From NCBI GenBank assembly GCA_030272155.1, contig CP126206.1:434001-498000 (forward strand): a stretch of 64,000 nucleotides of DNA, in the 5' to 3' direction. The translations under genes and the position numbers were made by a program. The notes below the pieces were generated by a model. The model saw only the letters and a list, made by a program, of their open reading frames with translations. It did no database searches and was not told the origin of the DNA. This DNA comes from Tetradesmus obliquus (taxonomy: Eukaryota > Chlorophyta > Chlorophyceae > Sphaeropleales > Scenedesmaceae). This document shows positions 10,373 through 21,603 of this stretch, piece by piece (position 1 is the first letter of the stretch; each line of letters starts with the position of its first letter).

Positions 10373-13300
10373 CACGATGCGGTTGCATCTGATCATCAGT
10401 GATGAATCATTGAAGGTCGGTACAGCAGATGTTTAGTGGCGTGAACAGGATGAAGGGTAGTTCACTGCGTGATAGTTCATTACATTTTCTGCTACTGCGC
10501 AACGGCCGCGGTGACCGCTGCCTTCGAAGGCAGGAGGAAATTCCCACAACTGCTCATGCCGCTCACACGTGGTCATATGCTCAGGCTGAGCAGCTTTGAT
10601 ACACGAATCCTGGGTTTTGAAGAACTCAGGTGTATGAATAGGTACGCACCTGTGGGCAATGCTGGACCAGGAGACCCCCGCCAAATCTCCTGACGCTCTG
10701 ATTTGCCTGCTATGCAAGCACTGTCCGGCAACACAGCATCAAGCCATGGACACACCTATATAAAAATGTTATGTACGCTGCGGTGACATCCTGGTACAGC
10801 TGCCTGTGGCTGGGGTTCAAAAGCAACTAGAATTGACGGGTACAACCCGCCTAGTAGGCGCAGGTAAATTCAACTTCCCAACCAACGAACCAGAAACTAG
10901 GTGCAGCCACAACTTTCAAGCGCAAAACAAATTGGCTCGCTGGCTTACTGTCTGAGGCAGTTGAGACAGCACCGCGGCTGCCAGCGCAGTGCGTACTGCA
11001 TGAGTGCACAATTGCTGAAACCTGCATTGCCGTTTACGGCCTGGTGTTCACAACAGCTTGCAAAGCACGGCAGCACACCCATACATGTAAAATGACGACA
11101 TATATATGTGTGCATCAGTCAAGAACCAGGTCGTCATGTGGTTCTGTTCAGGTTTCCTGTGATGCTTCTCGGCCAGAGCAGTTTGCAACCGGCGTGCAGC
11201 AGCTTTGCAATTCCGTTGCAACTCAGAAACCGGAGTCTTGAGTATCCTAGGAATCTGCAATCTCTGCAAGCCCAAGACCCACCCGGAGCAGCTAATACGA
11301 AGTGCAGGGCAGTGCAGTTTCTGCGCTGGAGACGCAATGCATCATTGTGGTTGTATGAAGTCATTGGGCCTGCTCCTACTGCACTCAACAGACGTGACAT
11401 GCCGCTGTGGTAACGGCATTAAGTGCACCAGCCGCTGGTGGGGTTTGGGTTGCTAACCAAGGCCTTGAGGGGTCGTGCCTGGCACACGCTCACACGACCA
11501 CAAGAACCATACCGATCTGAGGGGAAAATGAGGCTTCGCAATATTTTCCGAGTTTTAATTCAAATTTTACCGGAAGCTGCACACTTTTTTTAGGATTTTT
11601 CAAGTCAATCACCGAAAGGATTTGTTGTTTATTTTCCGGTGATAATTAAAGGCAATACGGTACATGTAACACAGAGCATGATGGCCAGCTGCAGCTTCAG
11701 CACAGTTGCTGCACTGCACCGTTGCTGCAGGTGCTGCACAGAGGTGGCATGCCATAGCACAAGAACAGGCCATGCTCACCAAAAACAATGCTCACCACGG
11801 CACATATCCTGTAAGTACAAGCAATGCTTGAAGGTGCGCAGCTTTGCATTTGACATGCTAGACTGTCCATCTTTACAAGCAGTGCTCATGCAAGCAGTTG
11901 TCATGAGGCCCTGAGGCCTTATTCATTCACTGTGTATAAACTTGTCCTTTTATCATAAACTCGTCGTTATTCATTCACTGTGATCAACCCTAGTGACTGC
12001 TTGGTCATTGTCACTAGTGTCACCTGCGCAGCTACGTCGTACGCGTATGCGGTACCGCACGGGCCTCCTGGTCGTGATGTGCCCAGTACAACGCACACGT
12101 TCACACTGTGTTTACGCTGAGCTGTGCCTTCCGCAACCATCAACAGCACGCTAACCGCCTGGGATGACGAGGCCAGTGTGACGTCCTCACCACAAGGCAC
12201 TGGAGTTTTCCAAAAGCACAGGTCTGCCTTCACCTCACCTTACACTTGAGCCCTCTTTGCACCTAATGGATCAGACATGTCAGTCAGGCCATTGCATTGA
12301 CAAGACCTGAGCTGCAGCTAGTCAAAGTGTATAACCAGCGCAGCTCAAACATCAGGGCACTACCTTTTCAAGTGCAGCAATGCACTGGCAGTGTACAATG
12401 TACAACAATACATTGGCACGGTTATTGTGGTGTGCCACACCTGCAGCTTTGCTGATGGTCCAGCACGCAGCAGCACCTGCACTGGTAGTATACATGTGAT
12501 GTGATACACTGGTACTGCACAATGAATATGATACAACGGCAGTACAGCACTGGCGCCGCACAAGTTACCGTAAGCGCGTCGCCCCAACTTCCTCCTGTAA
12601 CCCGATCGCCCCAACCCCGCGCCCCGAAACACGGTGACACAGATACACAATTTAGAAGATACAAGAGTAACCTCGCCCGTTGGGGCGCCGATGACAGGCT
12701 CATTGGGCAGAGGGAAAAAAATTACAATGGACATGTTACAATTGCAACAATGCACTGGTACTGTACAATGGATATGATACATTGGATATGGTGCAAAGTG
12801 CAGGGTCGCCCAAAACATGCTCAACATATACTGCAACAGCACCATGACCGTGTATTCGGGCAGCAGCAGTTCTGCATGACAACATCATACACCTGCAAAC
12901 CTACACACCAAAACACTTCCAGCCCTTCAAGCAAAACGTGCACAGCCGCACAGTGCAGTACCAACACCAGCCAGTCACAGTAACACCACATGTATGTGTG
13001 CCTGCTGCGCTACGCTGCACTGCGACGCACAGCAATGACTGCACTGAGCTGGGTAGCATTACTGCCGCCAACCACCTGTTCACCGCCAGACAGTTTCAAA
13101 CCCCAACAGTGTCAGGCAACGCCAGACAATCACAGAAACACCACGCGCATATGCGCCTCCTGCAGGATGCTGCGCAGATGTCAATGCTGCCAGCAACACC
13201 CACCAGGCAACCAACCGCAACAGCGCGATAACACCGCGCTGAGCCAACCACGCGGAGGCAGTAGCAGAGCAGACAACAAATCAGACCCAGGCCCTGCAGC

Positions 13301-14013
13301 ACCTGCCATGTGACAACTGCTGCTGCTGCCTGGTGACAGAGCAGTCCACAGGCGTGAAGAACCAAGTGCTGAGCAGCTGCGAGGTGTCCCCACACCTATG
13401 CAGCCTTGCCTGCACATCAAACTGCCACTGCATCTCTGCTGAAAACGTTGTGTTGTAGGCGTTCTGCGCAGCCAGCCTGACGCGCTGCTCAGGCACACCA
13501 TGCCGGTACTGCGCATAGCGCGCCTGCACTGCAGCCCGTGCTGCTTGGCCGGCAGCGACGGCTGCAGCAGTGTCGGGCCGCAGGTTGCGCGAGTGCCTAA
13601 GGTGTTGCAGGACGCACGGTGCTAACATGAGCCAGCAGTCTGTCACAGCATGACATATCTAGAGCTGCAAATTGCAAGGGCATTAGTCTCAGGAAGACTT
13701 AAACCCATATATTCTTGTGTTGGATAATCACATGTGTTCGCCAAACACGTCCGGAACGAAAAGCAACAATCTTGGTGGTCAACAGCGACGACATGCCGCC
13801 GCCATAGCCCCCACGTAGAGTGACAGGCCGCAGAAGCACTATTTGAGCTCGACATACACAGTAGTTCTACCACAGCTAGCGTGGGTGTTCAAAGTCCTCA
13901 ATGGCAACGGCCGGGCCCAGCTGCAGGCATGCAGCAAAGTCCTTTGCAAAGGTGCCAGTGATAGCAACAGTTGCAAGTCTATCAGTGTTGGCAATGCTTT
14001 GAGGCCCTCAACT
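10373..14013. other. 3.6 kb without a recognised gene
   Basis: Scattered open frames show no motifs and no convincing exon chain. The most protein-like is a minus-strand stretch at 13281-13646 (RYAQYRHGVPEQRVRLAAQ), which I cannot place. Between 12500 and 12800 a phrase around CACTGGTACTG/ACAATG occurs twice, flanking about 200 bp that contain short inverted repeats (CGCCCCAAC ... GTTGGGGCG). AT-rich bases at 11520-11660 show nothing else. Confidence 0.35.
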
Positions 14014-14166
14014 CTTACTCGCTTCCATATGTGCATGCTGTGCCTGCCTCAACGGCACTCTGGCTTGCATGTTGTGCCTGCCGCAGGCACAACATGCAAG
14101 CCAGAGTGCCGTTGAGGCAGGCACAGCATGCACATATATGTGTCCATATATATGGAAGCGAGTAAG
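14014..14166. ncRNA. Long near-perfect hairpin, possible small-RNA precursor
   Basis: The 5' arm at about 14029-14080 is the exact reverse complement of 14084-14135, separated by a 3-base loop (CCG): a stem of about 52 bp. A 14-base asymmetric bulge (14136-14149) follows on the 3' side, and a further 17 bp of perfect stem closes it (CTTACTCGCTTCCATAT at 14014-14030 with 14150-14166). Either strand could fold. Long hairpins of this shape resemble miRNA/siRNA precursors described in Chlamydomonas, but a recent palindromic duplication would look the same. It ends about 145 bp before CACTA copy 1. No mature small RNA can be inferred. Confidence 0.5.
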
Positions 14167-14312
14167 GTTGACGGTGGGACGGTTCAGAAGTTGTGTCAAG
14201 CCAAACAACATCAAGTGCGAGTGCTCGAGTACAATGAATAGATAGAGGGGTTACATCGGTGTGTTCATGCGGCTCCGCCACGACAGACGCCGTGTCTGGC
14301 CAGGTGACCTGG

Positions 14313-16893
14313 CACTATGGTCACCGAGATGTCCAGCCGCATGTCCAGGCATGTCCAGTGGCACCAAATCGTGTCCAGTTGGTGGGTTTGCATGTCCAGT
14401 TGCAGGTCCACTGGACTGGCAGTCTGCCTGCAACTGGACATGTGCTGCTGCTGATGCGTTGTACGGCACGATACCCGGCTGAAACGCCGCAAGTAGGTGT
14501 TGTTGCATGTATGCCGCTTATACTGTGTCGCTGAACAGCCAGCACGTCAGCTGGCCAGCCCATGGGCTTGCTGTAGGGTTTGTCGATATCACGTCAACAC
14601 CGGCTTGATATTCACGCAAAAGCGTGCGATAGAGTAAAGAAGCATCATATAAAGCAGCATTTATGGTGTCTTATGGCACGACAGCGCCTCAAGGCGAAGA
14701 TCAGCATGTCACTACAGCATTGCACCAGTTTTCCCCGCTGCCGAAGCAGCAGCCTTTCCAAACACATCGTTTAGTTCTGGTACAGTAAGTTGAGTGGCCC
14801 GTATAGCCCCATTGCGCGCTGCTGCAAGGTGTGTCACTTGTTAAAATACAAAATGGCCAGATGGCATACGCTCGTGAACTGTTCGTCTACTGGTAAGCAT
14901 ACAGCTGCAAACAAGGATCAATATTATTACTGCTGAAGCATTACAGCGATCGCACCTGTGTCGCGCACTGCTGCTGCGTTGCATATGGTGCACGGGGCTG
15001 AAACAGACTGCAAGCTCGTGTCCACTGGCAGAGACCATCGCTGTAGAAAGCGCATGGAGCTGCTACTGCTTATCTTGATACTTTGATGACATGGTGAGCG
15101 ACTCTTACCCAGATCAGCAGCGGCTGAAACGACAGCACCCAGCCCTGCAGCTGCTAGGGCGCCCAGCTCACAGCAGCAGCAGCGGCAGCTACAGTTGCAG
15201 CAGTGCAGCAGTACTGTCGCAGGAATGATCACACCATCACCAGATCAAGATCAGTTTCAGGTATAGCAGCATCAGCCGTGCTATGTCAGCTGTAGAGGCT
15301 GGGTGCATGCAGGTTGTCCACAGGTGCAGTTGTGTGTCACCTGCGTTGCTGCTGCTGCTGTGTGCAGGCTCCTGTCAGCTGCCCGTCTCCCAGCATCACA
15401 GGTAGGTCGGAATAACAAAACCTAACAGGTAGCAGGTTACAGCTGCTGCTACTGCTGCTGCTGCTGTGAAGTGACAGCTCTCCCAATCAAGAGCATGCCG
15501 CTTGCTGTAGGGCTTGTCGTGATCATTCTTGGCAACGCGTGCATGAACATACGCACGCAGCAGACAGCATGCCCAGCAGGCCAGCAGTTGCATAATGTGG
15601 AACGTGCTTGCGACGCACTTCACACACACCATACTTGCTCGCAATGCCCTCCATGTGGTGTGCGCGCCACCCATCCAGCTTTTACTTCCTGCGTGCATGG
15701 GTCCTACTTGATTGCAGTCAGCATGGCGCCACTGTATCTAATGCAGCAGCAGACAGCCTGCTTGGAGACCACCTTGATGATATATTGACATGAGACCTCT
15801 GTTGGTGCGCAGACCTTCCCTATAGAGACACAGGGGCCGACTTTCCGGCAGCGTGGCATGGCTGATGCACTTCCTGGTGAGCTTGAGCGGTGTGGCATTG
15901 CAAGCAGCCTGCCTCATATGTGCGATTCAGTGGCAGCGATTATGTTGGCGCAGATGCTGCTGCTCTGTAGTGTTGCATGTAGTGGTGCGTGGCGGGCGCC
16001 AATCAACGCGCAAACGCCGGTTGGCCCAGACCTTGCTTGAGATAACGCCAACCTCAACAAGTGCCACATCCTACGCTGCAGCATGCAAATCTAAGTGCAT
16101 CTGCTCTGTTTCTGCTGCACTGCTGCAGGGGTGTTCTTTGAAACAACCGCTACACTTGTGATCAATGCAGGCAGTGGCAGCCTGCCAACTCGCAGTTGAT
16201 GCCGGCTATGGAGACACCAGTGCGCGATCAGCAGCTGCTGGAACTTGTATGTTGACGTTGGCAGATGGTGGCATGCAGCGGTAGTGGCAGCTGGTGCATT
16301 GTTGTGCTGGCGCTGCCTGCAACAGGATGCACAGTGAATGCAGTTGGCATAGGCATCATCTGTACAAGTGGTAGAGACGCAATCTTGTCAATGCAGTTCT
16401 TGGCAGCTGTTCCGCGTGGTGTCCTCACTGCTTATGTTGTGATTGCAGCAGCTGGGTGCCTTTGCTGTCATGCAGCAGCTGCATGCTGTTGATGTTGTTG
16501 TGATTGCAGCAGCTGCCAGATTCTGTTTGTATTGCAGCAGCTACATGCTGATTGTGTTACAGCCCATGGGTCACTTGCCCACTTGGCAGTTGCAGTTGCA
16601 GTGACTTGGTACCAGGGGGTCGAGGGCGCCAACCCAAGCACCTCGACATTGCTGTCCTGCCGCGAACACTTGTTTACTGCATCAAATACGTTTGATATAA
16701 CGGTAGTAGGCAGTTTATGAAAGTCCAATTGCCGTGTCCAGTATCGTGTCCAGTCACCTACTCGATGTCCAGCAGCATGCTGGACATGGCCATGTCCAGT
16801 CTCACACTGGACATGCCACATGGCATGTCCAGTTGCACACCATGCAACTGGACATGCCTGGACATGCAGCTGGACATCTCGGTGACCATAGTG
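14313..16893 (+). mobile_element. CACTA-type DNA transposon, copy 1
   Basis: A 2581-bp element beginning CACTATGGTCACCGAGATGT and ending with its reverse complement, flanked by the 3-bp duplication TGG (14310-14312, 16894-16896). CACTA termini, a 3-bp duplication and dense subterminal repeats of CATGTCCAG/CTGGACATG in both orientations at both ends are hallmarks of the CACTA (En/Spm) superfamily. The interior is rich in CAG/CTG and contains broken open stretches (for example TCSQCPPCGVRATHP near 15640) but no transposase I can name with confidence, so it is non-autonomous, heavily intron-split or decayed. Relative to copy 2 it lacks about 133 bp near 15044. Confidence 0.85.
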
Positions 16894-16944
16894 TGGTCAA
16901 ATAAGTAGCTGCAAGCAGCTCAGCTGAGGCGCAAAGGCAGCATA

Positions 16945-17590
16945 CCCGGACGATTGAGGAACGAAAATCGTCGGCGACTGTACCCGGACGAATGAGAATG
17001 AGGACGGAGACTGTGGCCTTCCGGCCAGCGTTACTTTTTGTGTTACACTGGCTCTTTCGCCTCCAATTGCTCTGGCTCAACTCAGGCTGTGACGGTGCCA
17101 ATGTGCTGAGCGTGTAGCAGAGCTTGGTCAGCAATTATAGCTGAACTTTGAGCGCGCGAGGCGCAGGCATTGCAGAGCGTCGTGGAGCAGTAACATTCTC
17201 AAAACACGTCGAATCAGGGCAACATAGCTGCCTCTTAATTTATCAAGCAATGTGATTCAGCAAATGTGCAATTTACGAAGTCCAGTCGTGCCTCTTCGCC
17301 AGGTTCAATGGCTTCTGGTGTTCTTGGTCGTGGGGTTTTGACTTTGCCAGAGGTTGCGTGCAGGTGTTTTCCTGTACAAAGTTACGAAAAGATACTTTTC
17401 AATGTAAATAAAGGTAATGAAGTGCCTCGTAGGGGCTGGGAGGGGTGGGTGGGTGGCCGGACTCCATCCAACGCAACAACTGTGACAGTAGCTCAGCACT
17501 TGCACACCATGCGTGCATGCGAAATGGCGCGTGCATCGCACACAAGCAAGGAAACGATCTTCCGGGATACGGAGTGGAAGACTCCTTAAT
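16945..17590 (+). repeat. Unclassified repeat family, full-length-like copy A
   Basis: About 645 bp, starting near CCCGGACGATTGAGGAACG and ending near ACGATCTTCCGGGATACGG. The ends carry a short inverted motif (CCCGGACGAT at the start, ATCGTCCGGG at the end of sister copies), which suggests a small non-autonomous DNA element. Landmarks shared with other copies: GCATTGCAGAGCGTCG, GACTTTGCCAGAGGTTGCGT and GGGAGGGGTGGGTGGGTGGC. A reverse-oriented copy lies at 20962-21603. No open frame is conserved between copies. Confidence 0.65.
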
Positions 17591-17724
17591 TTCGACTTTG
17601 CCATGGGGAAACTAACATGGTAAACCTGCTTGTCTCCCTTGAATATCTCTCACGTCATTATAGCTAAGCAAATTACCATGTGTTCAATGTGAGACACATT
17701 TTCTGCCACCTTTATGTCTGGATT

Positions 17725-18200
17725 TTCAGCGCGCGAGGGGCTCGCATTGCAAAGCGTCGAGGGTCCGTCACACTTTCTGTAGACGGCAAAGTAGGCCATT
17801 AAAGCTGCCTTGTAACCAGTAAAACATTTTAATCTAACAACTGAACAAATTTTGACTCTCATTCCTGCTTCTTCGCCAAGTTCAATGGCCGCTGGTGTTC
17901 TGGGCGTGGGGTTTGACTTTGCCAGAGGTTGCGTGCATGTGTTTCCCTGTAAGAGTCACAATGAGACCAAATATTTTGTTAAAAAGATACTAATGTGCCT
18001 CGAAGCACATTACTGCCTGGTACACCGCAGCTGTCCGGATTCTTTCGTGTGCTGCATTTTGCGTGTGTTCATTGCACGTGCATGCCTTTAATAACGTCTC
18101 TTGAAAGGTTTGAAGATATTTTATTATTGTTCCAGACCATGGGATTGAACAGCTGGACTTTGACGAAGCCTTTGAATAATTGCTAGCTGCAGCTACAATT
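17725..18200 (+). repeat. Unclassified repeat family, partial copy B
   Basis: Diverged partial copy of the family at 16945-17590. It retains AGCGCGCGAGGGGCTCGCAT, GCAAAGCGTCG and the block around GACTTTGCCAGAGGTTGCGT (17925-17935 region), but lacks the G-rich motif. CACTA copy 2 is inserted just after it. Confidence 0.5.
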
Positions 18201-18223
18201 GTAAGCCTTAGTTGAACCAGATT

Positions 18224-20937
18224 CACTATGGTCACCGAGATGTCCAGCTGCATGTCCAGGCATGTCCAGTTGCATGGTGTGCAACTGGACATGCCATGTG
18301 GCATGTCCAGTGTGAGACTGGACATGGCCATGTCCAGCATGCTGCTGGACATCGAGTAGGTGACTGGACACGATACTGGACACGGCAATTGGACTCTCAT
18401 AAACTGCCTATTACCGTTGTATCAAACGTATTTGATGCAGTAAACAAGTGTTCGCGGCAGGACAGCAATGTCGAGGTGCTTGGGTTGGCGCCCTCGACCC
18501 CCTGGTACCAAGTCACTGCAGCTGCAACTGCCAAGTGGGCAAGTGACCCATGGGCTGTAACACAATCAGTATGTAGCTGCTGCCATACAAACAGAATCTG
18601 GCAGCTGCTGCAATCACAACAACATCAACAGCACGCAGCTGCTGCATGACAGCAAAGGCACCCAGCTGCTGCAATCACAACATAAGCAGTGAGGACACCA
18701 CGCGGAACAGCTGCCAAGAACTGCATTGACAAGATTGCGTCTCTACCACTTGTACAGATGATGCCTATGCCAACTGCATTCACTGTGCATCCTGTTGCAG
18801 GCAGCGCCAGCACAGCAATGCACCAGCTGCCACTACCGCTGCATGCCACCATCTGCCAACGAAAACATACAAGTTCCAGCAGCTGCTGATCGCGCACTGG
18901 TGTCTGCGTAGCCGGCATCAACTGCTAGTCGGCAGGCTGCCACTGCCTGCATTGATCACAAGTGTAGCGGTTGTTTCAAAGAACACCCCTGCAGCAGTGC
19001 AGCAGAAACAGAGCAGCTGCACTTAGATTTGCATGCTGCAGCGTAGGATGTGGCACTTGTTGAGGTTGGCGTTATCTCAATCAAGGTCTGGGCCAACCGG
19101 CGTTTGCGCGTTGATTGGCGCCCGCCACGCACCACTACATGCAACACTACAGAGCAGCAGCATCTGCGCCAACATAATCGCTGCCACTGAATCGCACATA
19201 TGAGGCAGACTGCTTGCAATGCCACACCGCTCAAGCTCACCAGGAAGTGCATCAGCCATGCCACGCTGCCGGAAATTCGGCCCCTGTGTCTCTATAGGGA
19301 AGGTCTGCGCACCAACAGAGGTCTCATGTCAATATATCACAAAGGTGGTCTCCAAGCAGGCTGTCTGCTGCTGCATTAGAAACAGTGGCGCCATGCTGAC
19401 TGCAATCAAGTTGGACCCATGCACGCAGGAAGTAAAAGCTGGATGGGTGGCACGCACACCACATGGAGGGCATTGCGAGCAAGTATGGTGTGTGTGAAGT
19501 GCGTCGCAAGCACGTTCCACATTATGCAACTGCTGGCCTGCTGGGCATGCTGTCTGCTGCGTGCGTATGTTCATGCACGCGTTGCCAAGAATGGTCACGA
19601 CAAGCCCTGCGCAAGCGGCATGCTCTTGATTGGGAGGCCTGTCACTTCACAGCAGCAGCAGCAGTAGCAGCAGCTGTAACCTGCTACCTGTTAGGTTTCG
19701 TTATTCTGACCTACCTGTGATGCTGGGAGACGGGCAGCTGACAGGAGCCTGCACACAGCAGCAGCAGCAACGCAGGTGACACACAACTGCACCTGTGGAC
19801 AACCTGCATGCACCCAGCCTCTACAGCTGACATCGCACGGCTGATGCTGCTGTACCTGAAACTGATCTTGATCTGGTGATGATGTGATCATTCCTGCGAC
19901 AGTACTGCTGCACTGCTGCAACTGTAGCTGCTGCTGCTGCTGCTGTGAGCTGGGCGCCCTAGCAGCTGCAGGGCTGGGTGCTGTCGTTTCAGCCGCTGCT
20001 GATCTGGGTAAGAGTCGCTCACCATGTCATCAAAGTATCAAGATAAGCAGTAGCAGCTCCATGCGCTTTCTACAGCATTGAAATCCTGCAGGATCAACCT
20101 TGCAGCTGCATAGTGCTTCAAGGACTGCTGCTGCTCAATGAGCAGGCGTCTGCAGCCTCTCAAACGCCCAATAACCGCATTGATCTGTTGTCATTCATTA
20201 ACGCTTTCATCGATGGTCTCTGCCAGTGGACACGAGCTTGCAGTCTGTTTCAGCCCCGTGCACCATATGCAACGCAGCAGCAGTGCGCGGCACAGGTGCG
20301 ATCGCTGTAATGCTTCAGCAGTAATCATATTGATCATCGTCTGCAGCTGTTTGCTTACCAGTAGCCGAACAGTTCACGAGCGTATGCCATCTGGCCATTT
20401 TGTATTTTAACAAGTGACACACCTTGCAGCAGCGCGCAATGGGGCTATACGGGCGCTAAACTTACTGTACTAGAACTAAACGATGTGTTTGAAAAGGCTG
20501 CTGCTTCGGCAGCCGGGGAAAGTGGTGCAATGCTGTAGTGACATGCTGATCTTCGCCTTGAGGTGCTGTCGTGCCATAAGACACCATAAATGCTGCTTTA
20601 TATGATGATTCTTTACTCTATTGCACGCTGTGGCGTGAATATCAAGCCGGTGTTGACGTGATATCGACAAACCCTACAGCAAGCCCATGGGCTGGCCAGC
20701 TGACGTGCTGGCTGTTCAGTGACACAGTATAAGCGGCATACATGCAACAACACCTACTTGCGGCGTTTCAGCCGGGTATCTTGCCGTACAACGCATCAGC
20801 AGCAGCACATGTCCAGTTGCAGGCAGACTGCCAGTCCAGTGGACCTGCAACTGGACATGCAAACCCACCAACTGGACACGATTTGGTGCCACTGGACATG
20901 CCTGGACATGCAGCTGGACATCTCGGTGACCATAGTG
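18224..20937 (-). mobile_element. CACTA-type DNA transposon, copy 2 (inverted)
   Basis: A 2714-bp element with the same CACTATGGTCACCGAGATGT termini, flanked by the 3-bp duplication ATT (18221-18223, 20938-20940). It is closely similar to copy 1 in reverse orientation, so the two form a 6.6-kb inverted pair around a 1.3-kb centre. It carries about 133 bp absent from copy 1 (about 20079-20212), enough to explain the length difference. On the minus strand that segment includes an open stretch (for example GRLRGCRRLLIEQQQSLKHY) that looks protein-like. The different duplications show two separate insertions, not one foldback. Confidence 0.85.
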
Positions 20938-20961
20938 ATTCTGTGCCACAGAACGGTTCTG

Positions 20962-21603
20962 AAATTAGGGAGTCGGTGACTCCGTATCCCGGACGATCGT
21001 TTCCTTGCTTGTGTGCGAGGCACGCGCCATTTCGCATGCACGCATGGTGTGCAAGTGCTGAGCTACTGTCACCGTACGCGTGCCTGTGACATGTCAACTG
21101 TACAGTTGTTGCGTTGGATGAAGCCCTCGGGCCACCCACCCACCCCTCTTAGCCCCTACGAGGCACGTCATTACCTTTGTATACATTGAGAAGTATCCTT
21201 TCGTGACGTGCTATTGAGAAACACCTGACGCAACCTCTGGCAAAGTCAAAACCCCACGACCAAAAACACCAGAAGCCATTGAACCTGGCGAAGAGGCAAG
21301 ACTAGACTTCGTAAATTGCAACTTTGCCGGACCAAGTTGCTGGATAAATTACGAGGCAGCGATTTTGCCCTGATTCGACGTATTTAGAGACTGTTACTGA
21401 ACCTTGACGCTCTGCAATGCCAGCGCCTCGCGCAAAAGCATTTCTGCTATAATTATCGTTTTTTTGTGTTAATTAATTTGCGCACACTAACTACGTGTCA
21501 GGCTTAGACATGCAAGCGCAATTCGCGATGACACGTCAGCTGTAACAGAAAAAGTAACGCTGGCGGAGGCCACAGTCTCCGTCCTCATTCTCATTCGTCC
21601 GGT
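20962..21603 (-). repeat. Unclassified repeat family, copy C (reverse)
   Basis: Reverse-oriented counterpart of 16945-17590, recognisable along its length: AAATTAGGGAGTCGGTGACT at the left, CAACCTCTGGCAAAGTCAAA near 21230, and ATTCTCATTCGTCCGG at the right end. The G-rich motif appears here as CCACCCACCCACCCCT (21132-21147). Confidence 0.65.

Noticed and set aside
10433-10717. 94-codon minus-strand open frame as a small gene
   Set aside because: No motif, no splice context, and similar lengths arise by chance across this region.
14259-14534. Open frames rich in HVQLQVHW-like peptides at the CACTA ends
   Set aside because: They are translations of the subterminal CATGTCCAG repeats, present in both strands and both copies.
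18224-20937. One giant foldback element spanning 14.3-20.9 kb
   Set aside because: Each arm has its own pair of CACTA ends and its own 3-bp target duplication, so they are two insertions.
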